From assembly GCA_012840755.1 (NCBI GenBank), contig DUWA01000077.1, positions 1 to 5,597 of the forward strand: a stretch of DNA of 5,597 nucleotides, written 5' to 3'. A program made the position numbers and the translations under genes. Below are positions 1 to 5,556 of the stretch, in pieces. Position 1 is the stretch's first letter; each line of letters begins with the position of its first letter. This stretch comes from Mycoplasmatota bacterium. GTDB lineage: Bacteria > Bacillota_I > Bacilli_A > RF39 > UBA660. A model generated the notes under the pieces. It saw nothing but the letters and a program-made list of their open reading frames with translations. It ran no database searches and had not been told where the DNA came from.

Positions 1-208
1 ATTACTATATTAATCTTACTAACCTACTTATGTCTATGCATAGTTATAGGTATGTGCTATAACAGGCACACCTGTATTAACTTACTTGGTTTCAGTTAAT
101 CACCTTGAGGGCCATGTTCAAAAAATACTTACATCCTCTTTTTCACCTAACAGAGTTCTCTAAAATGTTTTATATTTTTCTACTCTTCCTCGCAATGGCT
201 TTGTAAAT
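1..208 (-). promoter_or_regulatory. Partial T-box leader, AUG (Met) specifier, cut by left window edge
   Basis: This looks like the 5' part of a T-box riboswitch, an RNA leader that binds uncharged tRNA and permits expression of the downstream gene. Stem I can be drawn in full. A basal helix pairs GAGG (188-191) with CCTC (107-110). The specifier loop has an AGTA motif at 181-184 on one side and GAAC followed by ATG (113-115) on the other. Above it are an AAAAATA/TATTTTT helix, an ACAT/ATGT helix, an AGAGAA bulge, and a CTCT/AGAG helix closing a GTTAGGTGAAAA loop that resembles the conserved distal loop. The same parts occur in the same order in the asnS leader of this window, and aligning the two GAA(C/U) motifs puts ATG where asnS has AAC. 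Downstream are a 7-bp stem (76-82 with 94-100) and another (43-49 with 57-63). The AGGGTGGNACC antiterminator is not seen, so it should lie beyond base 1. A gene for Met-tRNA synthetase or methionine supply is inferred to follow. Confidence 0.72.
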
Positions 209-214
209 GAATAG

Positions 215-243
215 ATTATAGCATAGATGTATCAATTTGTCAA
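215..243 (-). promoter_or_regulatory. Consensus housekeeping promoter of the Met T-box leader
   Basis: On the minus strand a perfect TTGACA (-35, 238-243) and a perfect TATAAT (-10, 215-220) are separated by exactly 17 bases. Transcription would begin near 208, about 17 bases before the base of Stem I, which is the usual placement for a T-box leader. It points away from secA toward the left edge. A full-consensus promoter suits a gene controlled at the termination step in its leader rather than at initiation. Confidence 0.88.
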
Positions 244-289
244 AAATCACAGATTCATAAAAAAATAATTATTTATGCTCCAAGCCACT

Positions 290-319
290 TTGACAATGGA
301 CACAATTCTATATTCTATT
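290..319 (+). promoter_or_regulatory. Possible weak plus-strand promoter
   Basis: A perfect TTGACA lies at 290-295 on the plus strand. The best -10 at an acceptable distance is TCTATT at 314-319 (18-base spacer, 4 of 6 matches); a better TATATT at 309-314 is only 13 bases away. It is divergent from the Met T-box promoter, the two -35 boxes being about 46 bases apart. In AT-rich DNA one matching hexamer may be chance, so this is tentative. It is listed because it would serve the micro-ORF at 361-417. Confidence 0.2.
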
Positions 320-360
320 AAAGCATAATTGCTTGCAATGCCTTATAAATAAAGGGAAAA

Positions 361-417
361 ATGCATTTTAAGTTCTTACTAAAAAATTGCGAATATTGTA
401 CTAAAAAGGGTATATAG
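361..417 (+). CDS. Speculative 18-residue micro-ORF with a CxxC motif
   Basis: An ATG at 361 opens an 18-codon frame ending in TAG at 415-417. The peptide, MHFKFLLKNCEYCTKKGI, has two cysteines spaced as CxxC and is lysine-rich. An AAAGGG at 351-356 lies four bases before the ATG and could be a ribosome binding site, although the spacing is short. A weak plus-strand promoter candidate lies at 290-319. The stop codon is the first triplet of the left arm of the inverted repeat at 415-461. I recognise no family, and an open frame this short is easily random. It would be transcribed toward the end of secA. Confidence 0.15.
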   Translation: MHFKFLLKNCEYCTKKGI

Positions 418-461
418 ATACCTTTTAGATACTCATCATAAGGTATCCAAAAAGGTATCTA
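408..461. repeat. Cluster of GGTATC/GATACC half-sites forming a long inverted repeat
   Basis: Two AGATAC copies (416-421 and 427-432, 11 bases apart) face two GTATCY copies (443-448 and 455-460, 12 bases apart), and a related GGGTATA sits at 408-414. As an inverted repeat, TAGATACCTTTT (415-426) pairs perfectly over 12 bp with AAAAGGTATCTA (450-461). After a small mismatch GATAC (428-432) pairs with GTATC (443-447), leaving a 10-base loop. No T-run follows directly on the plus strand; on the minus strand a T5 run comes several bases past the stem, so it is a poor intrinsic terminator. Direct pairs about one helical turn apart in opposing orientation look more like a protein-binding or recombination site, but no neighbouring gene suggests which protein. 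Confidence 0.6.
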
Positions 462-489
462 AAGTATATTTCGAAGTTTTCGGAGCATG

Positions 490-516
490 AAAAAAGCCCG
501 TAATTACTGGGCTTTT
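490..516 (-). terminator. Intrinsic terminator of secA
   Basis: Reading from secA, AAAAGCCC (509-516) pairs perfectly with GGGCTTTT (492-499) over 8 bp around a 9-base loop, and the right arm runs on into a stretch of six T (490-495). The stem begins one base after the secA stop codon. The loop contains GTAATTAC, itself a palindrome. On the plus strand the same hairpin ends in only four T inside the stem, so it would terminate convergent transcription weakly at best. Confidence 0.9.
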
Positions 517-517
517 A

Positions 518-3010
518 CTACTTTCCACAACATTGCTTATACTTCTTGCCACTGCCACATGGACATGTTTCATTTCTACCAATCTTTGAAACTTTCTTAG
601 GTTGAGCTTTTTTTATTTTATTAGAGTCTTCTACTGCATTTCCCTTTATTGTTTGAGTTCTTGTAGTATTTTGTCTTATCTCTGCTCTTAACAGATACAT
701 TGTTATTTCTCTATCAATTGTATCTAACATATTATCAAAAAGTTCATAACCCTCTTGAGTATATGCACGTAAAGGATTTTCTTGTCCTATAGCTCTTAAT
801 TGAATACCTTCTCTTAAAATTGCCATAGAGTTAATATGTTCCATCCAATGCATATCAATAATTCTTAATGATATTGCTTTTTCAAACTCATTTTTTATAT
901 CTTCAGGAACTTCTTTAATTTTTTCTTCATATTCAATAATAATTTTATCATATATAAAGTTTATCAAAGATTCTGGTGCTAAATTTTCTACTTTTTCTAA
1001 TTTTATTTTGTTTTTTAAAAGTTTTTCATTTATAACTTCAAGTATTTCTTTTATATCATTAGTAGTTAAATTATCGTTTTCATCAACATGATCATAAATC
1101 AATTGTTCAATATAATCTCTAAATGTATTTATTATTGTATCATGAATTGATTCATTATCTAATATTTCGTTTCTTCTTTCATATATTATCTTTCTTTGTT
1201 GATTTATAACATCATCATATTCAAGTAATGCTTTTCTTATATCAAAATTATTTCCTTCAACTCTTTTTTGTGCAGACTCTATTGATTTAGATATCATTGG
1301 ATGTCTTATAGCCATATCTCCTTTAAAGCCTAATGTTTGAAGCAATCCTTTTGCTCTATCAGTTCCAAATCTGACCATAAGTTCATCTTCAAACGATACA
1401 CAGAAAACAGTGTACCCTGGATCACCCTGACGTCCAGAACGTCCTCTTAATTGATTATCGATTCGGCGTGATTCATGTCTTTCTGTTCCTATTACACATA
1501 AACCACCTAATTCTTTAACACCCTCACCAAGTTTTATATCTGTTCCTCGTCCTGCCATATTAGTGGATATGGTAACAGCAAACTTCTGTCCTGCATTGGC
1601 AATTATTTCGGCCTCTCTGGCGTTATTTTTAGCGTTCAATACTTCATGAGGTATTTTATGTTTCTTCAACATAGAACTTATAAGTTCACTTGTTTCAACT
1701 GCAACAGTACCCACTAAAACAGGTTGCCCTGTTTGATATTTTTCTTTTATTGTTTTTACGATAGCACTATACTTTCCTTCCTGAGTTGAAAATATTAAAT
1801 CCCCATCATCAACTCTAGCTACTGGTTTATTAGTAGGGATTTGAATTACATACATATTATAAATATCTCTAAATTCCTCTTCTTCTGTTTTTGCAGTCCC
1901 TGTCATACCTGATAATTTTTTATACATTCTAAATAAATTTTGAAAAGTAATTGTTGCTAAAGTTTTAGTTTCTTCCTGGATTTCAACTCCTTCTTTAGCT
2001 TCAATAGCTTGATGAAGTCCATCAGAGTATGCTCTTCCTTCCATTAATCGACCAGTAAAAGGGTCTACAATAACAACTTTCCCGTCTTTTACTACATAAT
2101 CAAAGTCTTTTTTCATCGAAAAGTTAGCTTTTAATGCTTGATTTATAAAATGCAATAAATGGGCATTTTTTATATCATATAGGTTTTCTATTGCGAAAAC
2201 ATTTTCAGCCTTTTCTATTCCAACTTTATCTAAATTAACAGATTTTGTTTTTTCATCATATATATAACCATTATCTTCTTTTAAAGTTTTGACAAATCTA
2301 TCAGTCTCAATATATAAATTAGCTGATTTCATACTTCCACCAGATATAATAAGTGGAGTTCTCGCTTCGTCTATTAAAATTGAGTCAACCTCATCTATAA
2401 TTGCAAAATTTAATCCTCTTTGAACTCTATCTTGAGCTCTAACCACCATATTGTCTCTTAAATAATCGAACCCTATTTCATTATTTGTAGAATACAGAAT
2501 ATCACAATTATATGCTTTTTGCTTTTCATTAGGTGTAAGTTCTCTTAAATTTACTCCAACACTTACTCCTAGCGCATCATATATAGGTCCCATCCATTCG
2601 GCATTTCTAGAAGATAGATATTCATTAGTCGTAATTACATGCACTCCTTCTTCAGTAAGGGAATTTAAATAGGCAGGAAAGGTCGTAGTAAGTGTTTTTC
2701 CTTCTCCCGTTTTTAATTCAGCAATATTTCCATAATGGATTGCAATGGCTCCCAATAATTGTGTATAAAAAGCTCTCTCGCCAATTGCCCTATATGCTGC
2801 TTCTCTTACAACTGCATAAGCCTCAACAATAATATCGTCTAATGTCTCCCCATTTTTTAATCTATCTTTAAATTCTATTTTTTTATTTTTTATTTCTTCA
2901 TCAGATAATTTTGAAATTTCTTCACTTAATAATTCAATTTGATCTGCTATTTTTCTAAATCTTTCTAATTCCTTATATTCATGATCGAATATTTTTTTTA
3001 AAAATTTCAT
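518..3010 (-). CDS. secA: Protein translocase subunit SecA
   Basis: SecA is the ATPase motor that pushes unfolded preproteins through the SecYEG channel at the cytoplasmic membrane. The 830-residue length is normal for Bacillota. The first nucleotide-binding domain has Walker A TGEGKT (101-106) and the DEVD box (206-209). The preprotein cross-linking region follows from about residue 220. The second motor domain has PTNKP (392-396), TNMAGRGTDI (483-492) and QLRGRSGRQGDPG (520-532). The helical scaffold region carries DMHWMEHINSM (719-729). A lysine-rich linker leads to a zinc tail with Cys816, Cys818, Cys827 and Cys828, typically a SecB or ribosome contact; an intact tail marks a main SecA rather than an accessory SecA2. 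An ATG four codons upstream (3022) overlaps the GAAAGGA ribosome binding site (3022-3028), so the ATG at 3010, giving the family-like start MKFLKKIFD, is chosen. It ends in TAG. It follows hpf, with a terminator between. All core motifs look intact. Confidence 0.98.
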   Translation of the reverse strand: MKFLKKIFDHEYKELERFRKIADQIELLSEEISKLSDEEIKNKKIEFKDRLKNGETLDDIIVEAYAVVREAAYRAIGERAFYTQLLGAIAIHYGNIAELKTGEGKTLTTTFPAYLNSLTEEGVHVITTNEYLSSRNAEWMGPIYDALGVSVGVNLRELTPNEKQKAYNCDILYSTNNEIGFDYLRDNMVVRAQDRVQRGLNFAIIDEVDSILIDEARTPLIISGGSMKSANLYIETDRFVKTLKEDNGYIYDEKTKSVNLDKVGIEKAENVFAIENLYDIKNAHLLHFINQALKANFSMKKDFDYVVKDGKVVIVDPFTGRLMEGRAYSDGLHQAIEAKEGVEIQEETKTLATITFQNLFRMYKKLSGMTGTAKTEEEEFRDIYNMYVIQIPTNKPVARVDDGDLIFSTQEGKYSAIVKTIKEKYQTGQPVLVGTVAVETSELISSMLKKHKIPHEVLNAKNNAREAEIIANAGQKFAVTISTNMAGRGTDIKLGEGVKELGGLCVIGTERHESRRIDNQLRGRSGRQGDPGYTVFCVSFEDELMVRFGTDRAKGLLQTLGFKGDMAIRHPMISKSIESAQKRVEGNNFDIRKALLEYDDVINQQRKIIYERRNEILDNESIHDTIINTFRDYIEQLIYDHVDENDNLTTNDIKEILEVINEKLLKNKIKLEKVENLAPESLINFIYDKIIIEYEEKIKEVPEDIKNEFEKAISLRIIDMHWMEHINSMAILREGIQLRAIGQENPLRAYTQEGYELFDNMLDTIDREITMYLLRAEIRQNTTRTQTIKGNAVEDSNKIKKAQPKKVSKIGRNETCPCGSGKKYKQCCGK

Positions 3011-3040
3011 TTGAAGTATCATCCTTTCTCACTATACATC

Positions 3041-3046
3041 ATTTTA
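3041..3046 (-). promoter_or_regulatory. Candidate -10 box for secA
   Basis: The gap between the hpf terminator and secA is about 75 bases. TAAAAT at 3041-3046 is the best-placed -10 hexamer and would give a leader of roughly 25 bases. The expected -35 position has only poor matches. A TATAGT lies closer to the gene (3031-3036), but its start point would fall in the ribosome binding site. A promoter is expected because a terminator separates hpf from secA; the exact box is uncertain. Confidence 0.3.
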
Positions 3047-3088
3047 CCAAAAATACATAAAAAATCATAGTTTTTTTTCTTATATATG

Positions 3089-3112
3089 AAAAAAAGACTT
3101 ATAAAAGTCTTT
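3089..3112 (-). terminator. Intrinsic terminator of hpf, overlapping its stop codon
   Basis: On the minus strand AAAGACTT (3105-3112) pairs with AAGTCTTT (3093-3100) over 8 bp around a TTAT loop, and the arm continues into a run of seven T (3089-3095). The first two bases of the stem are the last two of the hpf TAA. The stem has only two G-C pairs, so read-through into secA is possible and the two genes may be partly co-transcribed. Confidence 0.8.
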
Positions 3113-3644
3113 ATTTTGATTCTATTATTCCAAAATTATTATCTTTTCTTTTATATATAACACTTAATGTATTGTTATCTATATTTTTAAAAACAAAGAA
3201 ATCATGTCCAAGTAAATTCATTTGAAGTATTGCCTCCTCTTCGCTCATAGGCTTCATCTCTAGTTGTTTTCTTTTTACTATAATTCCATTTTCTTCTTCT
3301 GTATCCTCATTAATAAAATCAATGTTAAACATTGAAACAGTTTCTCTGTTTACTTTTTTACTCATTCTTGTTTTATTTTTTCTAATTTGTCTTTCTAATT
3401 TTTCGGAAACTAAATCTATAGCAGAATATAAATCATTCGTTCTAGATTCTGCTCTCAAAATTATTTTTTTCGAAGGTATAGTTACTTCAATTATGTGTTC
3501 CCTATTAGCAATTCTAGCTACAACATTAGCTGTTAAGTCACTAGGATTTTCTAAATATTTGTTTAGTTTTCCAATCTTTTCTTCAATGTAACTTCTAATT
3601 GATTCAGTAATTTCGATTTTGTCACCACGTATATTGAATTTCAT
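3111..3644 (-). CDS. hpf: Long-form ribosome hibernation promoting factor
   Basis: HPF binds the 30S subunit at the decoding centre in slow growth or stress. The long form also joins two 70S ribosomes into inactive 100S dimers, protecting them from decay. The 177-residue length suits the long form. The N-terminal S30AE domain (about 1-96) starts MKFNIRGDKIEITES and ends in a basic helix with EKLERQIRKNKTRMSKK. An acidic linker (about 110-119) leads to the C-terminal dimerisation domain (about 120-175), which contains KPMSEEEAILQMNLLGHDFFVF. An ATG 11 codons upstream (3677) has no ribosome binding site. The ATG at 3644 has AAGGAGG (3653-3659) eight bases away and gives the usual N-terminus, so it is preferred. 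It stops with TAA. It lies between asnS and secA, all in the same direction; hpf-secA adjacency is common in Bacillota. The long form and this neighbourhood separate it from the short HPF or YfiA of enterobacteria. Confidence 0.96.
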   Translation of the reverse strand: MKFNIRGDKIEITESIRSYIEEKIGKLNKYLENPSDLTANVVARIANREHIIEVTIPSKKIILRAESRTNDLYSAIDLVSEKLERQIRKNKTRMSKKVNRETVSMFNIDFINEDTEEENGIIVKRKQLEMKPMSEEEAILQMNLLGHDFFVFKNIDNNTLSVIYKRKDNNFGIIESK

Positions 3645-3665
3645 TATATCATCCTCCTTATTATA

Positions 3666-3674
3666 ATTATAACA
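3666..3674 (-). promoter_or_regulatory. Extended -10 promoter candidate for hpf
   Basis: TGTTATAAT (3666-3674) is an exact extended -10 (TG, one base, TATAAT). The hexamer 17 bases upstream is only ATAAAT, so the TG extension would have to compensate. A second overlapping TATAAT lies at 3660-3665. From the upstream box transcription would start near 3659, at the first base of the ribosome binding site, giving a leader of only about 15 bases. That is unusually short but leaves AAGGAGG intact. Confidence 0.42.
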
Positions 3675-3711
3675 CATTTTTTTAGTTTATTTATATTAAT
3701 TTTTTTAAATT

Positions 3712-3734
3712 AAAAAAAGCTTTTTACAGCTTTT
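3712..3734 (-). terminator. Weak intrinsic terminator of asnS, overlapping its stop codon
   Basis: On the minus strand AAAAGCT (3728-3734) pairs with AGCTTTT (3715-3721) across a GTAAAA loop, and the arm continues as a run of seven T (3712-3718). The first two bases of the stem are the final bases of the asnS TAA. With only two G-C pairs in seven it is a weak hairpin, so some read-through to hpf is likely. Its position and T-run support a terminator role. Confidence 0.62.
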
Positions 3735-5124
3735 AAAATTCACAGTTATTAGGCGTTCTTGGGAATGGTATAACATCACGAATATTTTCAACTCCAGTAA
3801 TATATATCAATAATCTTTCAAACCCCATACCAAAGCCACCGTGTTTACATCCTCCAAATTTTCTTAAATTAATATACCAATATAGTTCTTCTTTAGGAAC
3901 ACCCATTTCGTCCATTCTTTTTTCTAATATATCAGCTCTTTCTTCCCTTTGACTACCTCCCATTAATTCGCCGGCTCCAGGAACCAATAAATCAACAGCT
4001 GCAACTGTTTCATTATCATCATTTAATCGCATATAAAATGCTTTTATATCCTTTGGCCAATCAGTCACAAATACTGGTGAATTAAAATGTTCAGAAGTTA
4101 AATATTTTTCATGTTCAGTAGCAAGGTCCTGACCATATTCTGGGGTGTTTTCAAATGCTTTTCCAGATTCTTTTAATATTTTTATTGCTTCTTTGTGCGT
4201 GATTTTTACAGCTTTTTTAGAAACAACATTTTCTAGTTTTTTTATTAAACCTTCTTCAACAAATTTATCTAAAAATTCTAGCTCACTTTTAGCATTAGTT
4301 AAAACATAATTAATAACATACTTAAGCATTTCTTCTTCTACTTCCATAACTCCATCTAAATCAGTAAAAGCAATTTCAGGTTCAATCATCCAAAATTCAG
4401 AGGCATGCGTTTTTGTGTTAGAGTTTTCTGCTCTAAATGTTGGTCCAAATGTATAAACTTTTTTAAATGCTAGTGCAAATGCTTCAGCTTGAAGTTGTCC
4501 TGAAACTGTTAATGATGCTTTTTTTCCAAAAAAGTCCTTTTTATAATCTATATCTTTTATTTCGTTTTTTGCAATATTTTCAATATCAAGAGTTGTCACT
4601 TTAAACATTTCGCCTGCACCTTCTGCATCACTTCCTGTTATTATTGGCGAATGAAAATAAACATATCCTCTTTCTTGAAAATAATTATGGATAGCTGCTG
4701 CAGCAATACTACGTATTCTAAAAACTGCTTGAAACAAATTAACTCTAGGTCTTAAATATGCTTGTTCTCTTAAAAACTCTCTCGAATGTCTTTTAGGTTG
4801 AATAGGGTAATCTTCTGGACAATCACCTTCTAATATTATATTACTAGCCTGTATTTCATATGATTGACCCGTACCCTGAGACTCAATTAACTTCCCTTCA
4901 ACTCTTATTGCAGATCCTACGTGAAATTTATTAATTTTATCAAAATCACTTAATTTGTTATCATAAACTATCTGAATAGATTTAAAATGAGTTCCATCAA
5001 AAAAATCAATAAATCCAAATTCCTTTTGTTTTCTATGATTTTTTATCCATCCTTCTAAAATCATTTCCTGACCTAGTAATTTTCCTGATAATTCATGTAT
5101 TTCTTTTGATTCATATTTTTTCAT
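3733..5124 (-). CDS. asnS: Asparaginyl-tRNA synthetase
   Basis: AsnRS joins asparagine to tRNA-Asn using ATP in the cytoplasm. The 463-residue length is normal. An N-terminal OB-fold (about 1-105, with LEGWIKNHRKQKEFGFIDFFDG near 23-44) reads the anticodon and marks subclass IIb. The catalytic core has motif 1 around 146-163 (FQERGYVYFHSPIIT), motif 2 at about 225-250 (FGPTFRAENSNTKTHASEFW) and motif 3 at 429-444 (GGFGMGFERLLIYITG). An insert of about 25 residues near 180-205 (up to DFFGKKA) is typical of many Bacillota AsnRS. AspRS and AspRS2 are the alternatives, but the motif wording and the AAC specifier of the leader both favour Asn. The frame stays open 37 codons upstream to 5235, but that stretch is the T-box RNA. 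The ATG at 5124 has AAGGAGG (5130-5136) five bases away and is taken as the start. It stops with TAA. Confidence 0.97.
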   Translation of the reverse strand: MKKYESKEIHELSGKLLGQEMILEGWIKNHRKQKEFGFIDFFDGTHFKSIQIVYDNKLSDFDKINKFHVGSAIRVEGKLIESQGTGQSYEIQASNIILEGDCPEDYPIQPKRHSREFLREQAYLRPRVNLFQAVFRIRSIAAAAIHNYFQERGYVYFHSPIITGSDAEGAGEMFKVTTLDIENIAKNEIKDIDYKKDFFGKKASLTVSGQLQAEAFALAFKKVYTFGPTFRAENSNTKTHASEFWMIEPEIAFTDLDGVMEVEEEMLKYVINYVLTNAKSELEFLDKFVEEGLIKKLENVVSKKAVKITHKEAIKILKESGKAFENTPEYGQDLATEHEKYLTSEHFNSPVFVTDWPKDIKAFYMRLNDDNETVAAVDLLVPGAGELMGGSQREERADILEKRMDEMGVPKEELYWYINLRKFGGCKHGGFGMGFERLLIYITGVENIRDVIPFPRTPNNCEF

Positions 5125-5142
5125 ATTTTCCTCCTTATAAAT

Positions 5143-5200
5143 AAAAAAGTTAATGACAAAGGGGCGTAAAAACGCGGTACCACCCTTTTTATCATTAACT
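5143..5200 (-). terminator. T-box terminator hairpin enclosing the antiterminator
   Basis: On the minus strand AGTTAATGA (5192-5200) pairs perfectly with TCATTAACT (5148-5156), followed by six T (5143-5148). Inside it, AAAGGG pairs with CCCTTT, then comes the 7-base bulge TGGTACC, then GCGT pairs with ACGC around a TTTT loop. The inner part is the standard T-box antiterminator with its tRNA acceptor-end bulge. In this leader the terminator stem therefore appears to wrap around the antiterminator instead of sharing one strand with a separate downstream hairpin. It ends seven bases before the asnS ribosome binding site. Confidence 0.8.
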
Positions 5201-5357
5201 GATGTCTCTTCATAATAACGGTGTTTAACCGGCATAGCCTACTATTATTTCGGTATGCGACTCAATGGTGTTATTCAAAATATTTCATTATTAGTTTTCA
5301 CAACCACTAACTTTCTGTAAATGAAATCTATTTTTACTTCTCCATTTCAATGCCTTT
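5143..5357 (-). promoter_or_regulatory. T-box riboswitch controlling asnS, AAC (Asn) specifier
   Basis: This leader senses uncharged tRNA-Asn and raises asnS transcription when asparagine charging falls. The T-box sequence AAGGGTGGTACCGCG is at 5173-5187. Stem I runs from about 5346 to 5264. AATGG (5342-5346) pairs with CCATT (5264-5268). The specifier loop has AGTA at 5335-5338 and GAAT then AAC (5270-5272) on the other side. AAAAT/ATTTT and ATTTCATT/AATGAAAT helices follow, with an ACAGAAAG bulge and a TTAGT/ACTAA helix closing the loop GGTTGTGAAA. Between Stem I and the T-box, GCATA/TATGC and CGGT/ACCG pairings fit Stem II/III elements, possibly a pseudoknot. AAC is an Asn codon, which agrees with the downstream gene. 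Confidence 0.95.
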
Positions 5358-5363
5358 TTACCA

Positions 5364-5392
5364 ATTTTATCTATTTTTACTTATTTTGTCAA
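5364..5392 (-). promoter_or_regulatory. Promoter of the asnS T-box leader
   Basis: A perfect TTGACA (5387-5392) and TAAAAT (5364-5369, 5 of 6) are separated by 17 bases on the minus strand. Transcription would begin near 5357, about ten bases before Stem I. The layout matches the Met T-box promoter at 215-243, so both leaders use a constitutive promoter followed by tRNA-controlled termination. Confidence 0.88.
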
Positions 5393-5410
5393 GTCACATT
5401 TAGTATTATT

Positions 5411-5450
5411 ATGTTTTAAAATTAAAATGTTATTACTTATTTTAAAACAT
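5411..5450. repeat. 12-bp perfect inverted repeat upstream of the asnS promoter
   Basis: ATGTTTTAAAAT (5411-5422) is the exact reverse complement of ATTTTAAAACAT (5439-5450), with a 16-base loop. The right arm overlaps the stop codon (5437-5439) of a short minus-strand open frame. It could be the terminator of an upstream gene, like the stop-overlapping hairpins elsewhere in this window, but the minus-strand sequence past the stem (AATAATACTA) has no T-run. On the plus strand a T-rich stretch follows, so it could also end a transcript entering from the left, although none is evident. An operator next to the -35 box at 5387-5392 is another possibility. Confidence 0.45.
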
Positions 5451-5556
5451 GTTTCTTTTCTATACCATCCATTATTTTTTCAGTTAAAAATACGATTACA
5501 TACATTTCACTAAAATTTGTGTTATCTAAACTTTCTACTTTATTAGCATTACCCAC
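5437..5556 (-). CDS. Doubtful short open frame at the right edge, possibly a gene remnant
   Basis: On the minus strand a frame is open from 5562 to a TAA at 5437-5439. Taking GTG at 5556 as start it gives 39 residues, including the plausible stretch FSEMYVIVFLTEKIMDGIEKKH. No ribosome binding site precedes the GTG. A second frame entering from the right edge (VIDLINYYQKHKK) ends in TAG at 5556-5558, overlapping the GTG by one base. The pair could be the end of one gene broken by a frameshift, two overlapping reading frames, or chance. I recognise no family. Nothing else coding is visible in 5451-5597. Confidence 0.17.
   Translation of the reverse strand: MGNANKVESLDNTNFSEMYVIVFLTEKIMDGIEKKHVLK

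Noticed and set aside
113..115. ATG at this position as a start codon of a minus-strand gene
   Set aside because: The frame closes quickly and the triplet sits exactly in the specifier position of a complete T-box Stem I, with no ribosome binding site upstream.
244..300. Minus-strand frame reading NCVHCQSGLEHK, resembling the zinc-ribbon start of some transposases
   Set aside because: Only about a dozen codons between stops, with no start, no ribosome binding site and no further transposase motifs or terminal inverted repeats nearby. Chance is the simpler explanation.
415..461. The inverted repeat as a second secA terminator
   Set aside because: The strong terminator at 490-516 already ends secA. 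This hairpin lacks an adjacent T-run on the minus strand, the only nearby one being T5 after several intervening bases.
3322..3591. An 89-codon plus-strand open frame with hydrophobic stretches
   Set aside because: It lies wholly inside hpf on the opposite strand. Its apparent hydrophobicity comes from the antisense of lysine- and glutamate-rich codons, and hpf is a clear family member with a strong ribosome binding site.
3645..3677. An 11-codon upstream extension of hpf
   Set aside because: It includes the AAGGAGG site and the -10 region; the downstream ATG gives the standard S30AE start.
3675..3718. A/T-only inverted repeat between asnS and hpf
   Set aside because: Runs of A and T pair with each other by composition. 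Beyond the short asnS terminator and the hpf -10 box nothing there exceeds AT-rich background.
5125..5235. A 37-codon N-terminal extension of asnS
   Set aside because: The extra codons are translated from the T-box, terminator and ribosome binding site. The ATG at 5124 has AAGGAGG at proper spacing and gives the usual AsnRS N-terminus.
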